10,138 nucleotides of DNA from Caryophanales bacterium (GCA_027341705.1 DAIELO010000026.1:1-10138); one strand, 5' to 3'; counted from the first letter of the stretch, positions 1-6,528 are shown. Numbers and translations: made by a program. Notes: generated from the sequence alone by a model not told the origin.

Positions 1-305
1 TACAGGTATCCACCAGGCAAAATCCGATCCCCATGACTCAATTGATCAATGGCGTCACTAATAAAATGTTCTGCGCGAACTCTAGAAATCCCTGGTTGAT
101 ACACGACACCACCCATAGCGCCCGTCTGTGTATGCAACTTTCCTACTTGTTCTGTCTCAATCACTGATCGAATAATGGCAAGGTCTTCACTCAGTGAAGA
201 TTTGGCTGCGTCATACTCTTCAGCCATCTCCGTCAGGGAAAGCGGTTTGCCGGGATGATCCAGCAATTGGCGAGTCAACCGCACAATTCGTTCATTCCTG
301 CGCAT
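1..305 (-). CDS. purR: Purine operon repressor PurR, N-terminal part (cut by window edge)
   Basis: This is the first 101 codons of a gene that runs off the left edge. I translated it by hand from the ATG at 305-303. It begins MRRNERIVRLTRQLLDHPGK and contains the segment AAKSSLSEDLAIIR and the end RILPGGYL. These match the winged-helix DNA-binding domain of Bacillus PurR (AKSSISEDLTII, then ERILPGGY) at the same positions. In the family this domain binds PurBox operators, and a following phosphoribosyltransferase-like domain (outside the window) senses PRPP to control purine synthesis genes. A Shine-Dalgarno sequence AAAGGAG ends about 9 nt before the ATG. It lies 98 nt downstream of ispE, the same order as in Bacillus subtilis. 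Identity is secure; the effector domain cannot be inspected. Confidence 0.93.
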   Translation of the reverse strand, partial: MRRNERIVRLTRQLLDHPGKPLSLTEMAEEYDAAKSSLSEDLAIIRSVIETEQVGKLHTQTGAMGGVVYQPGISRVRAEHFISDAIDQLSHGDRILPGGYL

Positions 306-352
306 CCGCTGTTCTCCTTTCAAATCAACCTCTCATTCCATATCCAAATCTG

Positions 353-382
353 ACTATATCACTCCTAGAATTCCCACTGCAA
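353..382 (-). promoter_or_regulatory. Candidate sigma-A promoter for purR
   Basis: On the minus strand a -35-like TTGCAG (377-382) is separated by 18 nt from a -10-like TATAGT (353-358). Transcription would start near 346 and give a leader of about 40 nt before the purR ATG. The match is 4/6 and 5/6 to consensus. It lies in the only non-coding gap between ispE and purR. I saw no PurBox-like palindrome around it. Confidence 0.4.
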
Positions 383-403
383 CCTCCCCCTGATAATACA
401 CGA

Positions 404-1252
404 CTAACAGGTTTGACATAAATACACTTCTTTCATCACATTGCGTAAACTATTATAAATCCGTTTTGCCTTCTGTTCCTTGTCTGTTAGTCCAAAAACG
501 GTCGGTCCACTTCCTGACATCAAACTAAAAGTAGCTCCGTGTTTACATACCTGCTCTTTTATCTTTTCAATTTCCGGGAATCTCATTAAGGTCACCTGTT
601 CTAACACATTACCCGCCGCATCTGCCACTCGTTGCAACGATCCATCCTGCAACGCTGCAATCATCAACTGCGCCTTGGGATGCTCCGTAATCTCATCCAA
701 TTTCAAATCTGCATAAATCTCCGCTGTAGACACCGCAATTGGTGGCTTAGCCAATACCACCCAATAAGTAGGGTGTAAAGGTAATGACTCCACCCACTCT
801 CCTCGACCACGCACAATGGCCGTTCCGCCGATAATACAAAATGGGACATCAGAACCCACTTGTGCTCCCAAGGCACTAATTTCCGAAATTGACAACTTCA
901 AATTCCAGAGCTGATTTAACCCCCGAAGTACTGCCGCAGCATCAGAGGAACCACCTGCCAATCCTGCTGCCACAGGAATGCGTTTGTCAATATCAATGTG
1001 CACTCCTTTTTTAATACCGTATAGGTGTCGAAAAACTTGGGCTGCTTTATACGCTAAATTTCTATCATCGACTGGTAAAAAGGGCACATTGATAGTAAGC
1101 GATAATTTCTCATCATCTCGCGGATACAGCGTAATATAGTCGCTTAAATCAACCGTTTGCATGACAGATTCTAATTCGTGATAGCCATCATTACGCTTGT
1201 ACCGCACATCAAGGGTGAGATTGATTTTCGCCCTAGCCCTTTCATAAATCAT
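404..1252 (-). CDS. ispE: 4-diphosphocytidyl-2-C-methyl-D-erythritol kinase IspE
   Basis: This is a GHMP-family kinase that phosphorylates the 2-hydroxyl of CDP-methylerythritol with ATP, in the cytosolic MEP pathway to isoprenoids. The 282-residue product has ARAKINL at 6-12 (catalytic Lys9 expected), the GHMP ATP-binding loop PVAAGLAGGSSDAAA at 93-107, GSDVPF at 133-138 (catalytic Asp135 expected) and the C-terminal MSGSGPTVFG at 245-254. The length fits the family (about 280-290). The frame stays open upstream to an ATG at 1288. I chose the ATG at 1252 because a near-perfect Shine-Dalgarno (1256-1267) precedes it and because homologs begin just before the AKINL motif. It follows cphA after a hairpin, and purR follows it. 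All expected catalytic motifs are present. Confidence 0.95.
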   Translation of the reverse strand: MIYERARAKINLTLDVRYKRNDGYHELESVMQTVDLSDYITLYPRDDEKLSLTINVPFLPVDDRNLAYKAAQVFRHLYGIKKGVHIDIDKRIPVAAGLAGGSSDAAAVLRGLNQLWNLKLSISEISALGAQVGSDVPFCIIGGTAIVRGRGEWVESLPLHPTYWVVLAKPPIAVSTAEIYADLKLDEITEHPKAQLMIAALQDGSLQRVADAAGNVLEQVTLMRFPEIEKIKEQVCKHGATFSLMSGSGPTVFGLTDKEQKAKRIYNSLRNVMKEVYLCQTC

Positions 1253-1255
1253 CCC

Positions 1256-1267
1256 ATCACCCCCTTT
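1256..1267 (-). promoter_or_regulatory. Ribosome binding site that fixes the ispE start
   Basis: The minus strand reads AAAGGGGGTGAT, nearly the full complement of the 16S rRNA 3' end, with its G run about 7 nt before the ATG at 1252. It lies inside the longer open frame that starts at 1288, so it argues against that upstream ATG. Confidence 0.8.
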
Positions 1268-1294
1268 GTTCATTTTACATGAATGCAATCAAAA

Positions 1295-1328
1295 ATAGCA
1301 CGAAATCCCCGCAAATCATTGCGGGGAT
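1295..1328 (-). terminator. Hairpin after cphA, probable weak intrinsic terminator
   Basis: A perfect 10-bp stem (ATCCCCGCAA at 1305-1314 with TTGCGGGGAT at 1319-1328) closes a 4-nt loop. It begins 20 nt after the cphA stop codon. On the minus strand it is followed by TTTCG and then an interrupted U run (TATTTTT) rather than a clean U tract. It could end cphBA transcription, act as a leaky terminator or attenuator before ispE, or protect the cphA mRNA 3' end. Confidence 0.55.
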
Positions 1329-1348
1329 CCTAAGATTTCAAGTTTGAT

Positions 1349-3985
1349 TTACCGTGCCTGAATAATTTCGCGACTCACCTGCATCAAACTAATTTCTTGA
1401 CCGCCATGATTCTCTATCATCTTGACTAAAGGTGCCAGTTTTTCGAAAAACATAACCAGCACCTCGTGATGACTAAACTTGTCCAATGCATATGCAAGCG
1501 ATTCCAATTCATTTAACACCTTCGTCACCGTTACATCCGGACGTTCACTGACGACTGCATTGGCAATCAAATTAGCTAGTTCTCCCTGCCTACGACCACG
1601 CAGATCTACATCTTCTCTAACAACAATAGGGGAAAAATAGTGCGCCGCCATTCGCGCGGCGTCTTCAATCACAGTGTCATTACGATCCCCTGGATAACCG
1701 ATAATCGCCGGCACTGAATTGATTGCCCATTTTTTAACCATATTCCCGATTGCTTTCATCCCGTCTTCATTATGCCCGTAATCGAGAATGACTTTTAATC
1801 CCGATGGCATTTGATACATCTGAACACGCCCTGGATTGTGCACTAATGGATGAAAACTATTAACAGCTGACTTGCAAATGGCCCTAGACACTCCCAGTTG
1901 CCTTGCCGCGGCAATCGCACAAAGTAAATTGTAAATATGAAATTCAGCAGTACCGTGAATCGTTAGCGGAATATCTTGAATTTTTGCAATCGGCCATAAG
2001 AGCGACCCTGCGCCCTCCATTAGCCAACCATTACTTGTAAAAAAGGCTTGACCACCCTCTTTTAAATGAATATTCACGATGGCATTGTCTTCTTCTTTAC
2101 TTATCCACACAATCCGTGTTTTTATCCGCGCTGCCAGTTTTACAAGTTCCTTATCATCAGCATTCAACACCACCGTTCCACCTTCACGAACACATTCTGC
2201 TATCAGTGATTTAACGTGAACAATGTCGTCGATGGTCTTGAGTCCGTCTTGCCCAATATGATCACTTGTAACGTTGGTCAGCACCGCCACATCCGCCAAA
2301 TCGTAACCCAAACCTTCGCGCAGGATTCCACCCCTCGCTGTTTCTAACACCGCCACATCCACAGTAGGGTCAGACAGCACCATGTGCGCACTTCTTGGAC
2401 CTGAGGCGTCTCCTGACCAAATTTTCTGATCACCGATTATCACCCCATCTGTGGTTGTCATTCCCACTACGTGATTAATTTTCTGTAAAATATGACTGAT
2501 TAAACGTGTCGTCGTTGTCTTCCCATTCGTGCCCGTCACACTAACAATTGGCACATGTGAATTGCTCCCCGTTGGAAATAGCGCTTTGACAATGGCTTCA
2601 CCCACATCCCGCGATTCACCAATGCTAGGAAAATGATGCATGCGAATACCTGGTGCCGCATTGACTTCAATAATGGCAGCCTCCGAGTGATCATCACTAA
2701 TTTCGCGGGCAATCAAATCTACCCCGCAGACATCTAGCCCAATAACCATAGCAGCCTTTACGGCCATGCTTGCATGCACAGGATGTACACGCGCAGTAAC
2801 ATCAATCGCGATCCCCCCTGTACTCAAATTCGCCCCATCGCGAAGAAATACCACCTCTCCCGCACTAGGAATTTGTGCTAGTGTAATATTTTTTCTTGCG
2901 AGAAAATGTTGCACAAATTCATCAACGGGAATTTTTGTTAAAGGTTTTTCATGGTCATCCCCACGCAACGGATTGAGATTAGCAATCTGAATTAACGCTT
3001 CTACCGAATGCTCCCCGTCACCAATCACATGAGCAGGAACTCTCTCTGACGCTGCAACAAGCCTGCCATTTACCACTAACAATCGGTACTGTTTGCCCAC
3101 CATTTGTTCTTCCACAATCACTTGACGTGAAATTTTTTGTGCAAAGTAAAACGCCTGCTCCAAATCTGCAATTTGCTCCACTTCCAGCGTGACCCCTTGC
3201 CCTTGGCAACCATCAAGTGGTTTGACGACTACTGGTTTACGCAAATTCAAAAACCAGTGTCGTGCTTCTTCCAGTGTGGCTGCCATGCCTCCTGCAGGCA
3301 CGCTAAGACCGGCATCTTGCAACAACAATTTTGTCAATTCCTTATCGCTGGCAATATCAACTGCGACAGCTGAAGTTTGACTAGTCAGCGTCGCCTTGAT
3401 CCACTTGCGATATTTCCCTGTCCCCAATTGTACTAGGCTATGCGCTCCCACCCGACGAACTGGGATTTTCCTTTGTTTTGCCGCCCACACAATGGCTTTC
3501 GTACTCGGCCCCAAATCGGTAACAGCCTGTAATCTCTGGACATCTTCCAACCGACGTTCCAAATCAAATTCCCAGCCATTCACGCCTGCCTGAACGAGTT
3601 CGATGGCGATGTTGATCAATTGCATCGCTACCTGCGGCGATTCTATCTCCATTACCACGTCGTAAAGATTCGGCATCCCAGCATTGCGTGTTTTTCCATA
3701 GATCACTTCATACCCTAACACGTGTTCCATTTCCAACACCACATGTTCGACAACGTGGCCAAAATAAGTGCCTTCTTGCAACCTTTCCAAAAACCCGCCT
3801 TTCCGTCCTAGACCGCAATAATGCACCGCTAAATCTGGCAACTTTTGCAGCAACCAATCCACAAATCCTGGGTATTGATTGCTTTCGCGAACTGTCAATT
3901 CTTCCAGATCTAGCCTCATGACAATAACCGGCCTGTGCAAGTACACGTTAGGTCCCTCAAGCACCCGCAAATTGACCACTTTCAA
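1349..3985 (-). CDS. cphA: Cyanophycin synthetase CphA (ATP-grasp plus Mur-ligase fusion)
   Basis: In this family the enzyme polymerises Asp and Arg with ATP into cyanophycin, a non-ribosomal nitrogen reserve that forms cytoplasmic granules. The 878-residue length is typical of CphA1. Domains in order are the N domain (about 1-160, with GRKGGFLERLQEGTYFGHVV near 60-79), an ATP-grasp domain (about 200-470; glycine-rich loop KPLDGCQGQG 255-264, metal-site EVNAAPG 440-446) and a Mur-ligase domain (P-loop VTGTNGKTTTT 483-493, NPGR 717-720, DYGHNEDG 735-742, PGDRND 765-770). An HxxEH motif (His77, Glu80, His81) lies in the N domain. The start is TTG, overlapping the cphB stop as TTGA, with a good Shine-Dalgarno 9 nt upstream, so the two genes are probably translationally coupled. 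The ATP-grasp loop differs from the cyanobacterial DGNHGRG I recall, so exact substrates are inferred. Confidence 0.93.
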   Translation of the reverse strand: MKVVNLRVLEGPNVYLHRPVIVMRLDLEELTVRESNQYPGFVDWLLQKLPDLAVHYCGLGRKGGFLERLQEGTYFGHVVEHVVLEMEHVLGYEVIYGKTRNAGMPNLYDVVMEIESPQVAMQLINIAIELVQAGVNGWEFDLERRLEDVQRLQAVTDLGPSTKAIVWAAKQRKIPVRRVGAHSLVQLGTGKYRKWIKATLTSQTSAVAVDIASDKELTKLLLQDAGLSVPAGGMAATLEEARHWFLNLRKPVVVKPLDGCQGQGVTLEVEQIADLEQAFYFAQKISRQVIVEEQMVGKQYRLLVVNGRLVAASERVPAHVIGDGEHSVEALIQIANLNPLRGDDHEKPLTKIPVDEFVQHFLARKNITLAQIPSAGEVVFLRDGANLSTGGIAIDVTARVHPVHASMAVKAAMVIGLDVCGVDLIAREISDDHSEAAIIEVNAAPGIRMHHFPSIGESRDVGEAIVKALFPTGSNSHVPIVSVTGTNGKTTTTRLISHILQKINHVVGMTTTDGVIIGDQKIWSGDASGPRSAHMVLSDPTVDVAVLETARGGILREGLGYDLADVAVLTNVTSDHIGQDGLKTIDDIVHVKSLIAECVREGGTVVLNADDKELVKLAARIKTRIVWISKEEDNAIVNIHLKEGGQAFFTSNGWLMEGAGSLLWPIAKIQDIPLTIHGTAEFHIYNLLCAIAAARQLGVSRAICKSAVNSFHPLVHNPGRVQMYQMPSGLKVILDYGHNEDGMKAIGNMVKKWAINSVPAIIGYPGDRNDTVIEDAARMAAHYFSPIVVREDVDLRGRRQGELANLIANAVVSERPDVTVTKVLNELESLAYALDKFSHHEVLVMFFEKLAPLVKMIENHGGQEISLMQVSREIIQAR

Positions 3986-4815
3986 ACAGGTTCACCCCTC
4001 GTAAGGCGTTCTATATCCGGTTGCCGCTCCCGCAATAAAAAGTGAAATCCTGCCGGCAACACATGAAGTTTTACCCCGTACAGTGCCATTGGGTCATCCT
4101 TTTGTAATCTATCTATATTGGAGAACAGCAGCGCCCCCGCGTCCACTATCACCACTGCGCCTTTGCCAATGACCTCTAGCTCATTTCCATTCACGATGAC
4201 CGCCGTATTTTCATCGATGCCAAGCCCTAAATGGTGTGGATATTTAGCGACAGCAGCAAGCAATCTGCCCAGTCTTCCACGCTGCGCAAAGTGCTGATCG
4301 ATGACGACGCCATCAATAAATTCCATCCCCGGTGCCATCGTCACAATTCCTTGGCGCGGATTCGTATCACCCGTGCCATCGACAATCATCGTACTACTCA
4401 TCATCGAGGCACCAGCACTTGTTCCACCTAACACCACACCACTTGCATGCCTAGCATGCAACGCAGCATCGACTTTAGTGCCTCCTAAAAGTTCAGTAAT
4501 ACGGATTTGTTCTCCTCCTGTAAAAAAAACGCCTGTAGCCTGTTCAATGGCTTTACATGCGCTATCTCGATTAGCCGCCTGCCTAGAGGACACATCAAAC
4601 GTACGCACATCCTCCACGCTCAAGCGTCCAAATGCATCAATATAATCTGCCCCCACTTCAATTGGCAACTTCGTCGCTACCGTCATGACCACAATGCGTG
4701 CATGTGTTCCGCCAGCTAGGCGAACAAACTCTCGCAAAATCGACATGTCTTCATGCTTATCCTCTGCACCACCAACAATAACAAGAGGGCCCCTGTGTCC
4801 ACTCATAATTTGCAA
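3982..4815 (-). CDS. cphB: Cyanophycinase CphB (serine exopeptidase, S51-type fold)
   Basis: This enzyme is expected to hydrolyse cyanophycin to beta-Asp-Arg dipeptides in the cytoplasm. The 277-residue product shows GGAEDK at 15-20, FFTGGEQIRI at 97-106, the nucleophile elbow GGTSAGAS at 130-137 (Ser133), DQHF at 173-176 (His175) and GLGIDENTA at 197-205 (Glu202). These align with the Ser132, His174 and Glu201 triad of Synechocystis CphB, so all catalytic residues appear intact. The start is uncertain. A GGAGG (4820-4824) lies only 4 nt before the TTG at 4815 and 13 nt before an ATG at 4806; both give a normal N-terminus. It is the first gene of a cphB-cphA pair and begins 29 nt after the sspF terminator. 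No clear promoter was found directly upstream. Confidence 0.93.
   Translation of the reverse strand: MQIMSGHRGPLVIVGGAEDKHEDMSILREFVRLAGGTHARIVVMTVATKLPIEVGADYIDAFGRLSVEDVRTFDVSSRQAANRDSACKAIEQATGVFFTGGEQIRITELLGGTKVDAALHARHASGVVLGGTSAGASMMSSTMIVDGTGDTNPRQGIVTMAPGMEFIDGVVIDQHFAQRGRLGRLLAAVAKYPHHLGLGIDENTAVIVNGNELEVIGKGAVVIVDAGALLFSNIDRLQKDDPMALYGVKLHVLPAGFHFLLRERQPDIERLTRGEPV
3992..4000 (-). promoter_or_regulatory. Ribosome binding site that fixes the TTG start of cphA
   Basis: The minus strand reads GAGGGGTGA within the end of cphB, and its G run stops 9 nt before the TTG at 3985. The start codon shares 4 bases with the cphB stop (TTGA). The site supports TTG initiation and coupled translation. 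Confidence 0.7.
4443..4461. repeat. 19-bp perfect inverted repeat inside cphB
   Basis: TTGCATGC, a 3-nt centre CTA, then GCATGCAA. It lies within the coding sequence where the protein reads LHARHA, so the repeated His-Ala codons partly explain it. It could form a small hairpin in the mRNA. No second copy was noticed in the window. Confidence 0.5.
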
Positions 4816-4844
4816 TCGACCTCCAAATTGACTACCCCTTATTC

Positions 4845-4870
4845 AAAAAAGGCGGCTTCCACAGCCGCCT
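4845..4870 (-). terminator. Rho-independent terminator of sspF
   Basis: An 8-bp GC-rich perfect stem (AGGCGGCT at 4850-4857 with AGCCGCCT at 4863-4870) with a 5-nt loop is followed on the minus strand by six T residues. It begins 18 nt after the sspF stop codon. It separates sspF from cphBA, although the short distance to cphB leaves little room for a new promoter. Confidence 0.9.
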
Positions 4871-4888
4871 CGGTCGCAACTCACTCCG

Positions 4889-5080
4889 TTATCCTCCCGA
4901 CCCTTTCGTACGCATCGCTAAAGACTCCTCAGCAATTTCGATGGCGCGTTTGACCATATTTCCGGCATCACGCGTAGTGATTCCACTCCATCCTTCTTGC
5001 ATCACAGTGGGATAAAAACCTAATTCTTTCGCCAATTCGTACTTCAGCGACTCAGACATCATTGTTCGCCTTCGTCCCAT
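4889..5080 (-). CDS. sspF: Small acid-soluble spore protein SspF (alpha/beta-type related)
   Basis: This is a 63-residue DNA-binding spore protein made in the forespore. It begins [20 protein letters not shown] and contains GW at 38-39 and [16 protein letters not shown] near 44-59. These match Bacillus SspF almost residue for residue ([26 protein letters not shown]; about 61 aa). The ATG at 5080 is preceded by AAGGGGGG with a 7-nt gap. An in-frame ATG at 5155 is rejected because it lies upstream of the predicted transcription start and lacks homology. A sigma-G-like promoter sits immediately upstream and a strong terminator follows. It lies between veg and cphB; in Bacillus it lies between veg and ispE. 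The SspF family shares the DNA-coating alpha/beta SASP motif, but its exact contribution to spore DNA protection is less defined. Confidence 0.96.
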   Translation of the reverse strand: MGRRRTMMSESLKYELAKELGFYPTVMQEGWSGITTRDAGNMVKRAIEIAEESLAMRTKGSGG

Positions 5081-5115
5081 GTCGGAACCCCCCTTCGGGA
5101 AATTGCGTCCTTTTG

Positions 5116-5144
5116 TAGCTTGCCCCCCTATTACCTGCTTATGC
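5116..5144 (-). promoter_or_regulatory. Sigma-G (or sigma-F) type promoter of sspF
   Basis: The minus strand has a -35 GCATA (5140-5144), a 17-nt spacer and a -10 CAAGCTA (5116-5122). The forespore consensus is about GHATR and CATNHTA, so only one fixed position is off. Transcription would start near 5109 and give a leader of about 28 nt that contains the sspF Shine-Dalgarno. Confidence 0.7.
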
Positions 5145-5147
5145 CTT

Positions 5148-5193
5148 AAACACAAATAAGGCTGTCTCCCGCCAACTCGACGGAAAACAGCCT
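5148..5193 (-). terminator. Terminator of veg
   Basis: A 13-bp stem forms between 5159-5171 and 5181-5193, with a 9-nt loop. The outer 7 bp are perfect (AGGCTGT/ACAGCCT) and the inner part uses two G-U pairs. Those wobble pairs form only in the minus-strand RNA, which shows the intended direction. A T-rich tail (TTATTTGTGTTT) follows. It lies 58 nt after the veg stop codon and directly before the sspF promoter. Confidence 0.75.
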
Positions 5194-5251
5194 CAGTAGA
5201 TCAATTACCAGAGTCACTAACACAATCATTTAAAAATTAAATCACAATCAT

Positions 5252-5527
5252 TTATTCAGCGCTACCGACTCGGATTTGTTCATCCTCACGAAGCACCAGT
5301 AATTCAACAGTTGCAGTCAAGACATCGGCATAACTATAAGATACTCGCTTAAACGAACTCTCCGCCTGATCAAGTTTAACAACAAAAACCGAAGGATAGG
5401 TTTCCTCCAAAACGCCTGTCCTCTCCACCGTTTTGCGACGTCCACCATTGGCACGCAGCAAGATCTTTTCACCCACAAGAGTTTCCAGATTACGCCGAAT
5501 ATCCTGCAAAGCGTTCTTTGCAGACAC
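5252..5527 (-). CDS. veg: Veg protein, small conserved regulator of biofilm/early growth
   Basis: The 91-residue product contains [20 protein letters not shown] near 19-38, then [13 protein letters not shown] and [13 protein letters not shown]. These are the hallmark sequences of Bacillus Veg ([24 protein letters not shown]; 86 aa), so identity is firm. Veg folds as a small beta-barrel-like cytosolic protein. In B. subtilis it is linked to stimulating biofilm matrix genes and to spore outgrowth, with the mechanism unclear. The start is GTG at 5527, with GAGG ending 8 nt upstream. It is driven by two tandem sigma-A promoters and ended by its own hairpin terminator, so it is probably a highly expressed single-gene transcript. 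The C-terminus is slightly longer than in B. subtilis and differs in sequence. Confidence 0.95.
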   Translation of the reverse strand: MSAKNALQDIRRNLETLVGEKILLRANGGRRKTVERTGVLEETYPSVFVVKLDQAESSFKRVSYSYADVLTATVELLVLREDEQIRVGSAE

Positions 5528-5552
5528 CTACTCCACCTCGTTTCATAGATGA

Positions 5553-5581
5553 AGTATAGCACAAGTCAAAAAACGTGTCAA
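5553..5581 (-). promoter_or_regulatory. veg proximal sigma-A promoter
   Basis: The minus strand has a perfect -35 TTGACA (5576-5581), a 17-nt spacer and a -10 TATACT (5553-5558, 5/6). The start would be near 5546, about 19 nt before the veg GTG and just ahead of its Shine-Dalgarno. Confidence 0.88.
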
Positions 5582-5591
5582 GGAATTAGTC

Positions 5592-5621
5592 ATTATATCA
5601 ATGCTGGATTGTTCTTGTCAA
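5592..5621 (-). promoter_or_regulatory. veg distal sigma-A promoter with extended -10 and AT-rich upstream element
   Basis: The minus strand has a perfect -35 TTGACA (5616-5621), an 18-nt spacer and a perfect -10 TATAAT (5592-5597) preceded by TGA (extended -10). The 20 bases upstream of the -35 are almost all A/T, like an UP element. Its -35 lies 40 bp upstream of the proximal one, which matches the tandem arrangement I recall for B. subtilis Pveg. Confidence 0.88.
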
Positions 5622-5664
5622 TATTATAAAATAAGTTTTTCATATTTTCATTGCTTCCCTATGG

Positions 5665-6528
5665 TCAAAACCGAGAACGGGGCAAGCCAATTCTGTATTT
5701 TCCCCGAGATTCAATCCCACCTAACCCCTCAATCCCCGTGATAGTGGATTGCACCAATTCATAGATATCAATCGTTTCGTGAATCGGCGTAAAAGCAATT
5801 TTTTCAGCCACCAGTACTGGATCAAGCGCATGAATTAAAATTCGTTCCGGCGAGCTAGCAAAGTTCGCTCCTGCTTCTAATAATGCTTCAAAATGAGATT
5901 GACATGCTCCTGCAAAGATGATTAGCTCATCCAAGCTACGTTCATATCGCCTTGCCGCACGCACTGCCTGCACGAAATTATTCGAGTTGCGATATTGATC
6001 CATACGTAGCATTTCACTGTGCTTACCTTCGCGCAATACACTGTCATGACCTGTGATAATTAAAATATCTGGTTCATACTCGTTTAAGAGTTTGGGCATG
6101 AAATTCACCATTTCTGCCTCAGGTAGATTTTTTCCGACCGCGCGAATGCCTAGTTTATTATACGTCAGTAGGCACTTCTCCAAATAGGTACCATCACCAT
6201 CTAGATGAAGCACACGGCCAGGCAATTCAAAAAAATCTTCGGATTTCCGCTTCCGTTCTGATCGATAGCCTAATTTCTCCCGTTCCACCTGCCGACGAAG
6301 TTGTACCAGTCGTAACGATTCATTTTCAAGCTTAAATTGAGAAATTCGATACGAATCAAACTCCTCTTTGGTGATTGCTTCTAAATCATCTAATGAGGCA
6401 TCCGCAATTAACCGGACATCCATCCCTTTTAATACTGCTGTACCCGAACTACTATCTATCGCGGCGATCATAAAACAAATGTCTTTTCGATAAGATTTTC
6501 TTACCACTACGTCACCAATTTTCCACAT
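5665..6528 (-). CDS. yabG: Sporulation-specific cysteine protease YabG
   Basis: In Bacillus YabG is made late in the mother cell and cleaves spore coat proteins, preparing some for cross-linking. The 287-residue length is normal (B. subtilis about 290). The N-terminal MWKIGDVVVRKSY, then GRVLHLDGD near 104-112, DILIITGHD at 154-162, FAGACQSHFE at 205-214, ANFASSPERILIHALDP near 221-237 and the C-terminal GLGGIESRGKYRIGLP near 268-283 match the family closely. His161 (ITGHD) and Cys209 (GACQSHF) are the expected catalytic pair. The central 55-100 region is charged and probably helical. The ATG at 6528 has GGAGG 7 nt upstream. A sigma-K-like promoter precedes it. No terminator was seen between it and veg. 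It keeps its Bacillus position before veg but here follows a DUF458 gene rather than rsmA. Confidence 0.95.
   Translation of the reverse strand: MWKIGDVVVRKSYRKDICFMIAAIDSSSGTAVLKGMDVRLIADASLDDLEAITKEEFDSYRISQFKLENESLRLVQLRRQVEREKLGYRSERKRKSEDFFELPGRVLHLDGDGTYLEKCLLTYNKLGIRAVGKNLPEAEMVNFMPKLLNEYEPDILIITGHDSVLREGKHSEMLRMDQYRNSNNFVQAVRAARRYERSLDELIIFAGACQSHFEALLEAGANFASSPERILIHALDPVLVAEKIAFTPIHETIDIYELVQSTITGIEGLGGIESRGKYRIGLPRSRF

Noticed and set aside
306..403. PurBox operator or terminator in the ispE-purR gap
   Set aside because: I searched the gap and saw neither a PurBox-like palindrome nor a GC-rich hairpin with a T tract.
1276..1281. TAAAAT as a -10 box for ispE
   Set aside because: No acceptable -35 lies 16-18 nt upstream, and transcription would start within the Shine-Dalgarno region.
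1253..1288. Upstream ATG extending ispE by 12 codons
   Set aside because: The near-perfect Shine-Dalgarno lies inside this extension, just before the ATG at 1252, and homologs start at the later Met.
3688..3921. Plus-strand open frames opposite cphA, cphB and other genes
   Set aside because: All are antisense to well-supported genes, lack family motifs and show no promoter or convincing ribosome binding site.
5081..5155. Upstream ATG extending sspF by 25 codons
   Set aside because: It lies upstream of the predicted sigma-G transcription start, and SspF homologs begin at MGRRR.
5317..5562. Open frame of 81 codons overlapping veg
   Set aside because: It is an out-of-frame shadow of veg, has no recognisable features and covers the veg promoter and ribosome binding site.
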